From CAVYWD01 sp963772225 (lineage in GTDB: Bacteria > Myxococcota > Myxococcia > Myxococcales > UBA5297), in NCBI GenBank assembly GCA_963772225.1, contig CAVYWD010000002.1:2728001-2792000 (forward strand): a stretch of DNA of 64,000 bases, given 5' to 3'. The notes beneath the pieces are model-generated. The model was not told where the DNA came from and searched no databases. It saw only the letters and a program-made list of their open reading frames with translations. How positions within the stretch are numbered: the first letter of the stretch is position 1; each line of letters begins with the position of its first letter. Below, piece by piece: positions 30,372 through 38,454 of this stretch. A program made the position numbers and the translations under genes.

Positions 30372-31480
30372 CGAGAGCCAATTGCGAACATGGTCTCCCC
30401 CTTCTCCCCCTCCCCGCAAGCGGGGAGGGGGTTGGGGGGTGAGGACCCGCGGCCGCTCAGCCCATGCGGCCCTTCTTGGTCGCCGAGGCGATGGCGGCGA
30501 GCCGGGCCAGATCGGTCAGCGCGCTCGGGCGGATTCTGCAGGCCGCGCTCGAAGCGCGCGAGCGAACGGAACACCTCGCCGCCCAGCGGCCATCGAACGA
30601 GGTCGACCGAAGGAGCCAGCGCCTGCGCATGGGCCCACAAGGCCTCGGGGTCGGCGCCGGAGCGGTGCGCCCAGCCGGCGAGGTAGTCGCGGACGAGGCC
30701 CTCGCGGCCGGCGCCGATGGCCAGCACGCGCGCTGCGCCGTAGAGGACCAGAGGCTGATCGCTGCCGACCAGAGAGAAGAACGACAGGAGCGCCTCGGGC
30801 TGATTGGGCCGCAGCGCGAGCGAGTGCAGAAAGCAGTGCACCGCCTTCTCCACCTTGCCCTGGTGCTTGTAGAGCACCGCCAGGTCCGACAGCGGCGCGG
30901 CGGCGAAGGGGATGAGCTGGCCCGTCCCCAGGTCCGCCGCGTTCCGGATGGCCTGGAGGAAGCTCGCCTCGGCGCGCTCGAGCTCGCCCAGGTCGCGAAG
31001 GCAGCGGCCGAGGAGGTAGTGCGCCGCGGGGACCCCGTCGCTCCGGTCGGCCGCGGCCGAGGAGAAGAGCTCGGCCGCGCGGCCCAGCTCCTCGCTCGCC
31101 AGGGCGGACAGGCCGCGCGCCACGCGCCCCGTGAAGTCCTGCTCGAGGCCCTCGGCGAAGTCGCCGAGGTCGAGCATCAGTCCCTCCTCGTCGCGGATGA
31201 CGGTGGGGAGCAAGTCGCACAGGCGAGAGGCGCGCTCCAACTTCGGCAGGTCGGGCGCGTGGATCGGGATGGCCCACGGCTGGACCTGTCGGTCGGGGAC
31301 GTCGAGCACGTACGCCAGATCCCCGTCGTCCCCTTCGCGCACCGACAGGTCGACGTACATCCCGCGCAGCAGGCGCACCGTTTGAGACAGGTCGCGCGTG
31401 CCGAAGTAGAAGCACGGGAGCTCCGGTTCGCCTGCCACGAAGCTGTAGCCGCCGCCTAGAAACAGCTCGTGGAACTGCAT
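30368..31480 (-). CDS. TPR-containing protein with a repeat-derived C-terminus
   Basis: About 370 residues. An N-terminal globular part (FHELFLGGGYSFVAGEPELP, YVLDVPDRQVQPWAIPIHAP) precedes tetratricopeptide-like helices at about 130-260 (LGRAAELFSSAAADRSDGVP, AAHYLLGRCLRDLGELERAE, VEKAVHCFLHSLALRPNQPE). The start is the ATG at 31480 although the frame is open to 31630. The last 40 residues run through the hairpin repeat at 30406-30431 (SSPPNPLPACGEGE is its usual translation), so the true end may have been lost by a small frameshift or by repeat insertion. No family-level function recognised. Confidence 0.75.
   Translation of the reverse strand: MQFHELFLGGGYSFVAGEPELPCFYFGTRDLSQTVRLLRGMYVDLSVREGDDGDLAYVLDVPDRQVQPWAIPIHAPDLPKLERASRLCDLLPTVIRDEEGLMLDLGDFAEGLEQDFTGRVARGLSALASEELGRAAELFSSAAADRSDGVPAAHYLLGRCLRDLGELERAEASFLQAIRNAADLGTGQLIPFAAAPLSDLAVLYKHQGKVEKAVHCFLHSLALRPNQPEALLSFFSLVGSDQPLVLYGAARVLAIGAGREGLVRDYLAGWAHRSGADPEALWAHAQALAPSVDLVRWPLGGEVFRSLARFERGLQNPPERADRSGPARRHRLGDQEGPHGLSGRGSSPPNPLPACGEGEKGETMFAIGSR
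30406..30431. repeat. CCCCCTCCCCGC hairpin repeat between convergent genes
   Basis: Perfect 12-pair stem (CCCCCTCCCCGC/GCGGGGAGGGGG) with an AA loop, followed by GTTGGGGGGTGAGGAC. This is the core of a very common intergenic repeat of high-GC proteobacteria. Here it lies inside the 3' end of the TPR gene and may also serve as a bidirectional terminator. Confidence 0.7.
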
Positions 31481-31850
31481 GGACGACCTCGGAGCGACAC
31501 TCTCTGCTCGAGAGCTTAGCGCATGGTCTCGGTTGGAGCGCAAGGCGAGGTGCGCCCTGGAAACGCCGTGTCGCAACCCGTGCACTCTCACCGCGCCGCC
31601 CGAGCCCCGCCCGGGGCTCGCGCGGCGCAAGCGGATTCGCGCCAGCTCAGCCGCCTCCTTTGGCGAGAAGAGATGTTCTCGTCAGACGTGAAGCCACGCG
31701 CATCCGCCGCGACAGGCGTAAGGCAGCCACTGGGCTGGAAGGTTTACCACCGGCCGAGCGCGCGCGGGTCGCAGGACCGCTGGCGCGCGATCGCCTTGAC
31801 AAGCGCGAGGTGCGTCGCAATGAAACCGGAAAGCGCACCGAGAGGTTCCC
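31481..31850. other. Region without a recognisable gene
   Basis: 370 bases between the divergent TPR gene and the small Cys-containing ORF. Several frames stay open because of base composition, none with protein-like sequence. A TTGACA at 31796-31801 could be a -35 for the ORF at 31851, but no good -10 follows (AATGAA at 31819). Confidence 0.5.
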
Positions 31851-32060
31851 ATGTCCCTCCTCCATCCGCGGCCGACCGTAAAGCTGCGTGCCACCCTGAC
31901 CATCGGCTGCACGATGGCCCGGGGAAAGCCGGGCTGGTGCCGAGGGTTGTGCCAGCCCGTCGACGGCATCGGGGCCTGCGGACGAGTCGCCCCGCACGCG
32001 CTGGTGAGCCGGTTTCAGCAGGCCATCCTCGACTCGAATGGCTGCGCCGAGCCGACGTAG
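31851..32060 (+). CDS. Small Cys-containing protein, unknown
   Basis: 69 residues with ATG after GAGAGGTTCCC. The composition is protein-like with strong G/C preference at third positions and five Cys (C20, C31, C35, C44, C64), the first four in a compact region (IGCTMARGKPGWCRGLCQPV then GIGACG). The spacing could hold a metal or two disulfides. No signal peptide or membrane segment. It converges on the SEC-C gene with a 16-base gap. Not a family I recognise, and the call rests on codon use and the ribosome site. Confidence 0.5.
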   Translation: MSLLHPRPTVKLRATLTIGCTMARGKPGWCRGLCQPVDGIGACGRVAPHALVSRFQQAILDSNGCAEPT

Positions 32061-32076
32061 GCCGCGCGAGCGTTCC

Positions 32077-33075
32077 CTACGAGAGGAGCCCGTGGCACCG
32101 TTTGTACTTTTTGCCGCTCCCGCATGGGCAGCGGTCGTTGGGTCCGACGGGCGGCTCTGGCGGCGGAGAAGAGGCGGGCAGGCGCGGCCCCAGCGCGACG
32201 CCGGCCTTGGCGGCGGAGGCGCGGCTCTGGGCTGAGGCGGGGTGCTGCATCGCCTCGGTGTAGCGCCGGAAGTAGTCCTGGGACCGAGCCACGTCGCCGA
32301 GCGCCTCCAAGGCGGCGCCGGCCTTGAGCAGGACCACGGGGTCATCGGGGTAGCGCTCCAGCAGGGTTTCGAGCTGGGCCAGGGCCTCGGCGCGGCGGCT
32401 GAGGCGTCCCAGGAGCTCCGCCCGCTCGGCGAGGTGCGCCTTCTCGTCCCCGAGCCCAGCGAACGAGAGCGCGAGGTCTGGGGCGAGCTGCTCGTCGGGG
32501 GTGCCCAGGAGGGCCGCCGGCATCTCGACCATCCACCCGACGAGGTCGGAGCCGGATTCCTTGGCGACCGCCTGGAGGAAGGCTCGGCCTCCCGCGCGCG
32601 CGCAGGCGTCGATGAGCCGCCGCGCGGCGTTGATCCAGAGCTCCGCCTTGGAGACGCTGACCTCGGCCTCGAGCAGGAGCTCGTCGACCTCGTCGGCGAC
32701 CACCTCCGCGCTCTGCGCCTGAGGCAGGAGCCGCCGCCACAGCTCGCGGGCTCCGAGCAGCGGGAGGTCGCGCCACTTCCCCTCGGCGCTGGAGCGCGTC
32801 TCCCAGCGCAGCGCCAGGGCGGTGGGCGAGCCCGCCTCGAGCGCCTGGGCCTTGAAGGACGCCTCGTCGCAGTCCAAGCCGACGCGGCGGAGCGCCGAGA
32901 AGATGTCGTCGGTCGGCATTCCGTGGAAGCCGTCGTAGCGCCAGCCGAGGCCCTGCTGGCGCTGCTCGTCGGCGGAGGCGAGCAGGCGGCGCTCGGTGTC
33001 GGTCTGCGGCCCGCGGTGGCGGATCTTCGCCATCTGCCGCCGGGCGGTCTTGAAGATATGGGCCGGTGCCGTCAT
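32077..33075 (-). CDS. SEC-C motif protein with TPR-like helices
   Basis: 332 residues. The last 20 residues are a SEC-C zinc motif (GPNDRCPCGSGKKYKRCHG), as found at the end of SecA and of many unrelated cytosolic proteins, where it can mediate binding to SecB or ribosomes. Preceding helices at about 215-285 (LAERAELLGRLSRRAEALAQ, LETLLERYPDDPVVLLKAGA) are TPR-like. The N-terminal 200 residues are helical and not assigned. The gene is intact and stands alone; copy 2 of the dispersed repeat lies upstream of its start. Confidence 0.85.
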   Translation of the reverse strand: MTAPAHIFKTARRQMAKIRHRGPQTDTERRLLASADEQRQQGLGWRYDGFHGMPTDDIFSALRRVGLDCDEASFKAQALEAGSPTALALRWETRSSAEGKWRDLPLLGARELWRRLLPQAQSAEVVADEVDELLLEAEVSVSKAELWINAARRLIDACARAGGRAFLQAVAKESGSDLVGWMVEMPAALLGTPDEQLAPDLALSFAGLGDEKAHLAERAELLGRLSRRAEALAQLETLLERYPDDPVVLLKAGAALEALGDVARSQDYFRRYTEAMQHPASAQSRASAAKAGVALGPRLPASSPPPEPPVGPNDRCPCGSGKKYKRCHGLLS

Positions 33076-33162
33076 GGGGTCCTGGGAAGTAGAGCGAAAC
33101 TATAGCCGAGCGATGCGCGTTCCAGGGGTCCTCGCGCGGCGCTCCCCCATGCGCTCGAAGAG

Positions 33163-33335
33163 TTGCCAGGCTCCAGGCAACCCTCGTTGGTTCGGCTCCG
33201 CCGGCTCAGTCCCTTCGGCGCGCACTCTCGTGCAGGCTGGCAAAGACTCCAGGCTCCAGGAAATGCAGTTCCTGAAGGCCTGGGGTCTAGAGACTGGAGC
33301 CCTGGCAACCCATTTTGGTTCCGGCTCGGCCGGTT
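33163..33335 (-). repeat. Dispersed repeat family, copy 2 (with a tandem partial copy)
   Basis: Reverse complement of copy 1: reading the minus strand from 33335 it gives CCGGCCGAGCCGGAACC, AAAATGGGTTGCCAGGGCTC, then GGAGCCTGGAGTCTTTGCCA and GCGCGCCGAAGGGA (ending at 33210). A second, partial copy of the outer end (GGCAACCCTCGTTGGTT and CGGCTCCGCCGG) lies at 33177-33205, so the unit is partly duplicated. Fills the gap between the SEC-C gene start and the lolA stop. Confidence 0.7.
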
Positions 33336-34102
33336 TAGGGAGACGCCGGCGGCCGGTCGCCATCCAGGTGGATAATCTGCGTGTCCTTCGGGTGCTCGAT
33401 CTGGAACACCTCGTCGGAGAATCCGGTGTTCGTCTTCACGTCGAGGAACGCGACGCGGTTCTCGCTCCCGTCCGGGTCCACCACCAGGCTCTCCTTGACC
33501 GCGTAGGTCTTGGGGTCGAGCAGGAAGAAGACCTCGCGGAACCGGGGGTCTACCGCCTTCGGCACGAGCTCCAGCGCGATTCCGCCGGTGAGATCCGCTC
33601 GGCTCGCTTTGCGGATGTTGAACTCCCGTTCGAGCTTCCCCTGGCCCCAGAGGAAGGTGATGGACGCCGACAGGCGATCGGTGTCGACGGAGGCGACGGA
33701 GAGCTGCCGGGCCTCCTTGTCGTACGAGAAGATCTTCTTGCCGCTGATGACGAATACCTTTTCGTCCGGCTTCAAGTAGTCCCAGCGCATGGAGCCGCCG
33801 CGCTTCTTGAAACGCACCGTGCCGCTCGCCTTTTGGACAGGAAAACCCTTGTGTCGGTAATTCTGCTGAAACGCCGCCGTGAAATCTTTCGTTTCTTCAT
33901 AGAAGCGCTGCATTTGATCGACCGCGCGCTTCACGTCCGGGTCGGCGGGAGCCGGGGAGGTCGCCGCCGCGGCGCTGGGTGGCGGCTCTTCGGCGCCGGT
34001 CGTCTTTGGAGCCTTGGACGAGGGCGCCGGAGCAGCAGCGGTCGCGGCGGAATTCGCTGGGGCGGCGAAGAGCGAAAGGCTGACGAACAAAGCGCGAATC
34101 AT
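33335..34102 (-). CDS. lolA: LolA-type outer-membrane lipoprotein carrier
   Basis: 255 residues. A signal peptide (MIRALFVSLSLFAAPANSAA) and a Pro/Ala-rich stretch precede the LolA fold: VDQMQRFYEETKDFTAAFQQ, GTVRFKKRGGSMRWDYLKPD, VFVISGKKIFSYDKEARQLS, LELVPKAVDPRFREVFFLLD, VAFLDVKTNTGFSDEVFQIE. LolA ferries lipoproteins across the periplasm from LolCDE to LolB or the outer membrane. The N-terminal linker is longer than in Escherichia coli. The ATG at 34102 overlaps the trmH stop by four bases, so it is co-transcribed with trmH. Confidence 0.9.
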   Translation of the reverse strand: MIRALFVSLSLFAAPANSAATAAAPAPSSKAPKTTGAEEPPPSAAAATSPAPADPDVKRAVDQMQRFYEETKDFTAAFQQNYRHKGFPVQKASGTVRFKKRGGSMRWDYLKPDEKVFVISGKKIFSYDKEARQLSVASVDTDRLSASITFLWGQGKLEREFNIRKASRADLTGGIALELVPKAVDPRFREVFFLLDPKTYAVKESLVVDPDGSENRVAFLDVKTNTGFSDEVFQIEHPKDTQIIHLDGDRPPASP

Positions 34103-34824
34103 GGCGACTCCCGAGTCTTCTTGGACGGCGACTCGCCCCGCTCGTTCGCCAGATTGGCGAACAATCGATGGCGCTGCTTGATGGAGAGCTCGCAAAAGCG
34201 GCGCTCGAGGGTCTCGCGCTCGGCTTCGGGGAGGTCGCCCTCCTCGCGGCCTTTCGGGCCGAGCCTGCGGAAGACCAGGTGCGACAGGCAGATGGCCGCG
34301 GCCACGGAGATATTGAAGCTCTGCGAAAACCCCATCATGGGGATCTTGAAGCGCACGTCGCACGCGCTCAGAACAGCGCTGGTGACGCCGACCTTCTCCG
34401 TGCCGAAGACGAGCGCGAGCGGGCGGTCCGCGGGCAGGTCGAGCAGGCTGACCGCGCCCTCGGAGAGGTGCGTCGCGCACAGGAGATAGCCGCGCCGCTT
34501 GAGCAGCGAGAGGCAGCGCTCCGGCTCGCGGTAGAGGTGGAGGTCGAGCCACTTCTCGGCGCCCTGCGAGATCTTCGAGTTGGGGTGGAAGCTGTAGCTC
34601 TTGGCGATGGCGTGCACTTCCTGGACGCCGAACGACTCGCAGGTCCGCAGCACCGCGGCCACGTTGTGCGGGTCCTCCAGGTCTTCCAGCACGACGACGA
34701 GCGACCGCGTGCGCTGCGCCACCACGCGTTGGACGCGGGCGGTTCGCTCGCTCAAGAGAAGTTCCTTGGGGTCGATGGCGCGCACTGGGGCGTGAGCCTC
34801 GTCGAAAGGCTCAGACCCTACCAT
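34099..34824 (-). CDS. trmH: TrmH-type tRNA/rRNA 2'-O-methyltransferase (SpoU family)
   Basis: 241 residues, SPOUT/SpoU fold. Three motifs are clear: VLEDLEDPHNVAAVLRTCES-FGV (motif 1), ALVFGTEKVGVTS (motif 2) and IPMMGFSQSFNISVAAAI (motif 3). The length and the C-terminal extension rich in basic residues (RRFCELSIKQRHRLFANL) fit TrmH, which methylates G18 in the tRNA D loop. Interesting in view of the tRNA array 10 kb away, where many D loops are shortened, but G18/G19 are retained (the GG in AATGGCA). Co-directional with lolA and overlapping it. Confidence 0.9.
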   Translation of the reverse strand: MVGSEPFDEAHAPVRAIDPKELLLSERTARVQRVVAQRTRSLVVVLEDLEDPHNVAAVLRTCESFGVQEVHAIAKSYSFHPNSKISQGAEKWLDLHLYREPERCLSLLKRRGYLLCATHLSEGAVSLLDLPADRPLALVFGTEKVGVTSAVLSACDVRFKIPMMGFSQSFNISVAAAICLSHLVFRRLGPKGREEGDLPEAERETLERRFCELSIKQRHRLFANLANERGESPSKKTRESP

Positions 34825-34985
34825 AGGCCTGGAACACTCCCCCGGCCCGCCCTGCGGGGCAGCGAGGGAGTGCTGCAGGTGCGCGCTCGCTGCTTTCCCG
34901 GTCGATGCGTCGGCCGGGAGGCGCTCACTTCGAGGTCGGCGGAGTCACTTCGTCCAGAGCAGCCCCTTCGGCCAGGTCGTCGCCG

Positions 34986-35435
34986 CTACTGCGCCGGCTG
35001 GAGGCACATGCCGTCGTTGCACAGGCGCGGCGGCTGGAACGAGGTGCAGTCGGCATTGGTGGAGCAGCGCTCCTCGCAAAGGTTGTCTACCTGGCTGCAT
35101 TGGGCGCTGCCGCCGCACGACGACGACGTGCAGGTGCAGGTCATCTGTGCCAAGGGATTCCCGCTCGAATCCAGGAGCAAGGCGCACGCCTCCTCGCCGA
35201 CGGGGCAATCCGCGGCCGAGGTGCAGACGTGCATGCAGACCTTGCCAAAGGGGTTGCAGACTTCGTCGGAACTGCACTGCGAGCAGTTGCGCGGCACCGG
35301 CCACGGCTCGCCGGGGGAGCCGCCGTCGAGCGAGCAAAGGGGGTTGTTCTCGCAGTAGCGATTGAACGCAGCGTCGAAGTTGCATGCGGCGGCGAGCGCG
35401 GCAGCGCCGAGCGCGACGCAGAGCCACGCTCTCAT
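34986..35435 (-). CDS. Cys-rich lipoprotein
   Basis: 149 residues with a lipoprotein signal (MRAWLCVALGAAALAAAC, lipobox LAAAC). The mature part contains about 20 Cys arranged in three short modules of the type C-x2-C-x4-C ... CxxxC (NCSQCSSDEVCNPFGKVC, CTSAADCPVGEEAC, CTCTSSSCGGSAQC, CSTNADCTSF), a disulfide-rich pattern frequent in secreted myxobacterial proteins. Last gene of the five-cistron sigma/anti-sigma transcript; its start overlaps the upstream stop by four bases. Surface-exposed role likely, exact function unknown. Confidence 0.85.
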   Translation of the reverse strand: MRAWLCVALGAAALAAACNFDAAFNRYCENNPLCSLDGGSPGEPWPVPRNCSQCSSDEVCNPFGKVCMHVCTSAADCPVGEEACALLLDSSGNPLAQMTCTCTSSSCGGSAQCSQVDNLCEERCSTNADCTSFQPPRLCNDGMCLQPAQ

Positions 35436-36514
35436 GGCAGGCTCCCGCCGATGGCGAGCATCGCCCCGCCGGCGAGGGGCGCGGCCGACAGGGAAGGCCC
35501 TCCCGCGCGCGGCGAGTAGACGAGCCCTGCGACGCCCAGCGCGGCCGCTGCCGCTGCGAGCCCGCTCAGGGCCAGGCTGGCGGTCTGGAGTTCCTTGCCC
35601 TCGTCGCGCAGCTGGACGGCTCGATCGAGGGACAGCGAGCGGTTCGAGAGCGCGTCGTAGCGCTGCGCCGCAATGATGGCGCAGGTGCCGGCGGCGAGCG
35701 CGGCGCCAGCGCCAGCGCCGAGCGAAACCCAGGGCCAGGTCGCTCGCCGGGGCGCGAGGGCGACCCTCGCCGAAACGTGCTCCGCCGGGCTGTCGAGGGG
35801 CGCATGGGCGATCGGCGGCAGCGGCGCCGGGGGCGGTACCTCGGGCGGCGGCGCGAGCTCGGGCGGCGGCGCGTGCTCGGGCGGCGGCGCGTGCTCGGGC
35901 GGCGGCGCGTGCTCGGGCGGCGGCGCGTGCTCGGGCGACGGCGCGTGCTCGGGCGACGGCGCGTGCTCGGGCGACGGCGCGTGCTCGGGCGACGGCGCGT
36001 GCTCGGGCGACGGCGCGAGCTCGGGCGGCAGCAGAGCGACCGGCTTGGCCTCGAGCACGGCCGCGAGAGGTGGGTCGGGCGCGCGCCTTCCCCGGGCGCG
36101 CAGCCGCGCGGTCGCGCGCGCGCGCTGCGGCGCGGAATGCGGCCCGGCCGGTGGCTCGCCCTGGGCTTGGGCCTCGACCATGAGCCGCGCCTGGATGGCG
36201 ATGGCGCAGGCGCGCTCGAAGAGCCGCGAGCTCGGCTGCACCACCAGCTTGGTCCGCGCCGCGCTTCCCGACTGTCGGACCTCGAGGTGGTACCGCCCCG
36301 GCGCCTCCTCGCGCACCTCGAGCCGCGCGCAGCGGTCGCAGGGCTTGCGCGCGCCCAGGATCACGCTCGCTCCGTTGATGATGAGCGCGTGCGAGATGGC
36401 CGCCGCCAGCTCCGGCGCCGCCGCCCCGGACGCCGACCGCGCCTCGATCTGCATCTGGGGCGCTGCCGCCTGGAGCGCCAGCGCGAGCGCGATGGGGGCG
36501 AGCGCGGCGGCCAC
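35432..36514 (-). CDS. Exported protein with Pro-rich pentapeptide repeats and membrane helices
   Basis: 360 residues. GTG start at 36514, three bases after the anti-sigma stop. An N-terminal signal (ALAPIALALALQ) and a 120-residue domain (AISHALIINGASVILGARKP-CDRC) are followed by a run of EHAPSP/EHAPPP units, encoded by an almost exact 15-base tandem repeat. After it come two hydrophobic helices (WVSLGAGAGAALAAGTCAII and SLALSGLAAAAAALGVAGLV). The layout (exported domain, rigid Pro linker, membrane helices) is common to the last genes of ECF sigma operons in this group. Function unknown. Confidence 0.75.
   Translation of the reverse strand: MAAALAPIALALALQAAAPQMQIEARSASGAAAPELAAAISHALIINGASVILGARKPCDRCARLEVREEAPGRYHLEVRQSGSAARTKLVVQPSSRLFERACAIAIQARLMVEAQAQGEPPAGPHSAPQRARATARLRARGRRAPDPPLAAVLEAKPVALLPPELAPSPEHAPSPEHAPSPEHAPSPEHAPSPEHAPPPEHAPPPEHAPPPEHAPPPELAPPPEVPPPAPLPPIAHAPLDSPAEHVSARVALAPRRATWPWVSLGAGAGAALAAGTCAIIAAQRYDALSNRSLSLDRAVQLRDEGKELQTASLALSGLAAAAAALGVAGLVYSPRAGGPSLSAAPLAGGAMLAIGGSLP
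35841..36028 (-). repeat. 15-base tandem repeat encoding E-H/L-A-P-S/P-P
   Basis: About eleven copies of GCGTGCTCGGGCG(G/A)C-type units; two blocks differ only by GGC versus GAC (Pro versus Ser codon on the minus strand), so two successive expansions occurred. Wholly in frame. Confidence 0.85.
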
Positions 36515-36517
36515 GCC

Positions 36518-37612
36518 TCAGGGCTCCGTCGCCGCCCGCGTGCGCGCCCGCGCGGCGTGCACGCCGTCGGGGAACAGGCGGAGGCACTGGCCCCAGGCCG
36601 CAAGCGCCTCGGCGGGCGTCTCGCGCTCGAGGAGCAGCGCGCGCTCGGCGCAGGCGTTGTCGGCCCAGAGCGGGCGCTCTCCCTCGGGTAGCAATGCGAG
36701 CGAGCGCCGGTATTGCTCGATGGCCCCCGCTCGATCGCCCGTGCCGGCCAGCGCCCAAGCGAGCATCGCGCGCGCCTCTGCCTCCTCCAGCGGCTGGAGC
36801 TTGGCGCCAAGCAGGAGCTCGAGCGGCCGGCGGGCCTCCGCGAACTCTCCCCGCCCTAGCGCCGCAGCGGCCGTCCCGCGCAGCCCGCGGCGATAGACCT
36901 CGGGCGGCTCGACGGCCGCCGATTCGCCTGGCCGGATGAACAGGGCCGGGCGGCCGCCGCTCGGGCGGACCTCCACCAGGCCCTCGGCCACGGCGACTGC
37001 GGTGCCCCGCGCATCGCGCAGGACCTGGAAGCGCGTGCCGTGCACTAGGACGTCGGCGTCGGGCGTAGAGACGCTCACCGAGCGCCCCGGCGGGAGTCGC
37101 GGCACCTCGAGCCAGATCGAGCCGGCCTCGAGGCGCAGCCGCTCCTCGCCCGCGGCCGCCGGCACCCGAGCCACCATGCCGGAGTCGAGCCGAAGGCGGG
37201 CCCCGCTCTGGAGCTCGCCGAGACGCGCGCCGGCGCGGGCATCGAGCTTCGAACCCACCTCGACGAGGGGCGCGTGGCTCGCCGTGAGGCGAGGGCCCAG
37301 CGCGGCCACCAGGAGCGCCGCGGCGGCGGCCACCCCGATCCCCGTGAAGAGGTAGGGGAGCGCTCGGCGTGCGGCGTTGGCGCGCCGGCGGCCGCGCGCC
37401 GCCTGCGCCGCATAGGGCGCAATGGCCTCGAACGGGGGCGTCGTCACCAGGAGCTCGGGCAGCCGCGCGAGGGCGCGGTCCACCACGGGCGTCGCCTGCG
37501 TCAACGAGCGGCACGCCGCGCACGCGGCGAGGTGGGCCTCGAGCTCCGGGTCGACCGCGGCGCGGAGGCTCCGGCCGAAGAAGCGGTCGCGGATGAGGTC
37601 GCAGTCGCTCAC
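36518..37612 (-). CDS. Anti-sigma factor with zinc finger, FecR domain and TPR tail
   Basis: 364 residues. The N-terminus has an anti-sigma zinc motif H-x3-C-x2-C (His27, Cys31, Cys34), then a membrane helix at about 84-106, a FecR domain (GSKLDARAGARLGELQSGAR, SIWLEVPRLPPGRSVSVSTP, VHGTRFQVLRDARGTAVAV) and TPR-like helices at the end. It should hold the preceding ECF sigma factor and respond to a periplasmic signal. Its ATG overlaps the sigma stop by four bases. Confidence 0.9.
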   Translation of the reverse strand: MSDCDLIRDRFFGRSLRAAVDPELEAHLAACAACRSLTQATPVVDRALARLPELLVTTPPFEAIAPYAAQAARGRRRANAARRALPYLFTGIGVAAAAALLVAALGPRLTASHAPLVEVGSKLDARAGARLGELQSGARLRLDSGMVARVPAAAGEERLRLEAGSIWLEVPRLPPGRSVSVSTPDADVLVHGTRFQVLRDARGTAVAVAEGLVEVRPSGGRPALFIRPGESAAVEPPEVYRRGLRGTAAAALGRGEFAEARRPLELLLGAKLQPLEEAEARAMLAWALAGTGDRAGAIEQYRRSLALLPEGERPLWADNACAERALLLERETPAEALAAWGQCLRLFPDGVHAARARTRAATEP

Positions 37613-38235
37613 GTCTGGACCTCCTTCTTCTCCGCCCTGGGCAAAGCATCCGCGAGACCGGCGGCGACAGCCCGCTCGGCCAGCTCCGCGCGCCCGCGCG
37701 AGAGCCGCGAGAGGATGGTGCCCCGCGGTTCCTGTAGCATCTCACCGATGTCGGCCGCCGTGTGGCCTTCCGCCTGGAGCAGCAGCGCCAGGCGCTTGGG
37801 AGGGTCCATCTCGTCGAGCAGCTCGAGCACGCGGCGCGTCAGGTCGCGCTCGGCGAGGTCCGGCTCGTGCGGCGGGGTGACCTCCTGGAGCGGGGCGATG
37901 TTCCGCTCGCGCCGAGCCTCGCCGCGCAGCGCGTTGAGCCCGCGGCGCGCGGCGATGCCCGCCAGCCAGGTCGCGACGCGGGTCTCGCCTCGGAACTGCC
38001 CGACGCTTCGAAAGGCGGCGATGAACGTCTCTTGGAGGACCTCCTCGGCGAGCGCCTGGTTCCGCAGGAGCCGGGCGAGGAGCCGCATCAGCCGGGGCGC
38101 GTGAAGCTCGTAGCACTCGCGGAAGGCGGCGTCCTCGCCGGCCGCGAGCCGCGCCACCAAAGCCCGCTCGCCCGCCGTACCAGGGAGATAGGAGATGCCG
38201 TCGCGCGCTTTCACTGGCTTGCCTCTTCCGCTCAT
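37609..38235 (-). CDS. ECF-type RNA polymerase sigma factor
   Basis: 208 residues. Region 2 (FRECYELHAPRLMRLLARLL, EEVLQETFIAAFRSVGQFRG) and region 4 (ALLLQAEGHTAADIGEMLQE-PRGTILSRLSRGRAEL) of an ECF sigma factor are clear. It begins an operon of sigma, anti-sigma and two exported proteins. The ATG at 38235 is preceded by GGGAGC; a second copy of this whole start region lies just upstream through a tandem duplication, which also explains longer alternative frames beginning at 38257 and 38316. Confidence 0.93.
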   Translation of the reverse strand: MSGRGKPVKARDGISYLPGTAGERALVARLAAGEDAAFRECYELHAPRLMRLLARLLRNQALAEEVLQETFIAAFRSVGQFRGETRVATWLAGIAARRGLNALRGEARRERNIAPLQEVTPPHEPDLAERDLTRRVLELLDEMDPPKRLALLLQAEGHTAADIGEMLQEPRGTILSRLSRGRAELAERAVAAGLADALPRAEKKEVQT

Positions 38236-38333
38236 GCTCCCTAGAGACACAGGACACCGCGGATCGGGGCTTGATTGCCTCTTCCGCTCATGCTCCCTAG
38301 TAGAGACACAGGACACCGTGGATCGGGGCTTGA
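38219..38333 (-). repeat. Tandem duplication (56/59 bases) across the start of the sigma factor gene
   Basis: 38219-38274 and 38275-38333 are identical apart from a three-base TAG insertion and one C/T change. Each copy contains the GGGAGCATGAGC start context on the minus strand and the same 35 bases upstream of it, so start codon and any promoter element in this stretch are present twice. Confidence 0.95.
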
Positions 38334-38454
38334 TTGCCGCCTCAGAGCCGCCGCTTGGTCGAAAGGCCCAATAAAATCGTCCGCCACCCGGCTCGAGACC
38401 TCCGGCGGGTGGCGGCCGACCTTCGGGCGGAGCGGTGCCTCCGACCGGCGAAAG

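Noticed and set aside
35841..36028. Regular short repeats that could look like a CRISPR array
   Set aside because: Unit length is 15 bases with no spacers and the repeat is in frame within a coding gene (EHAPPP units); also no cas gene is present.
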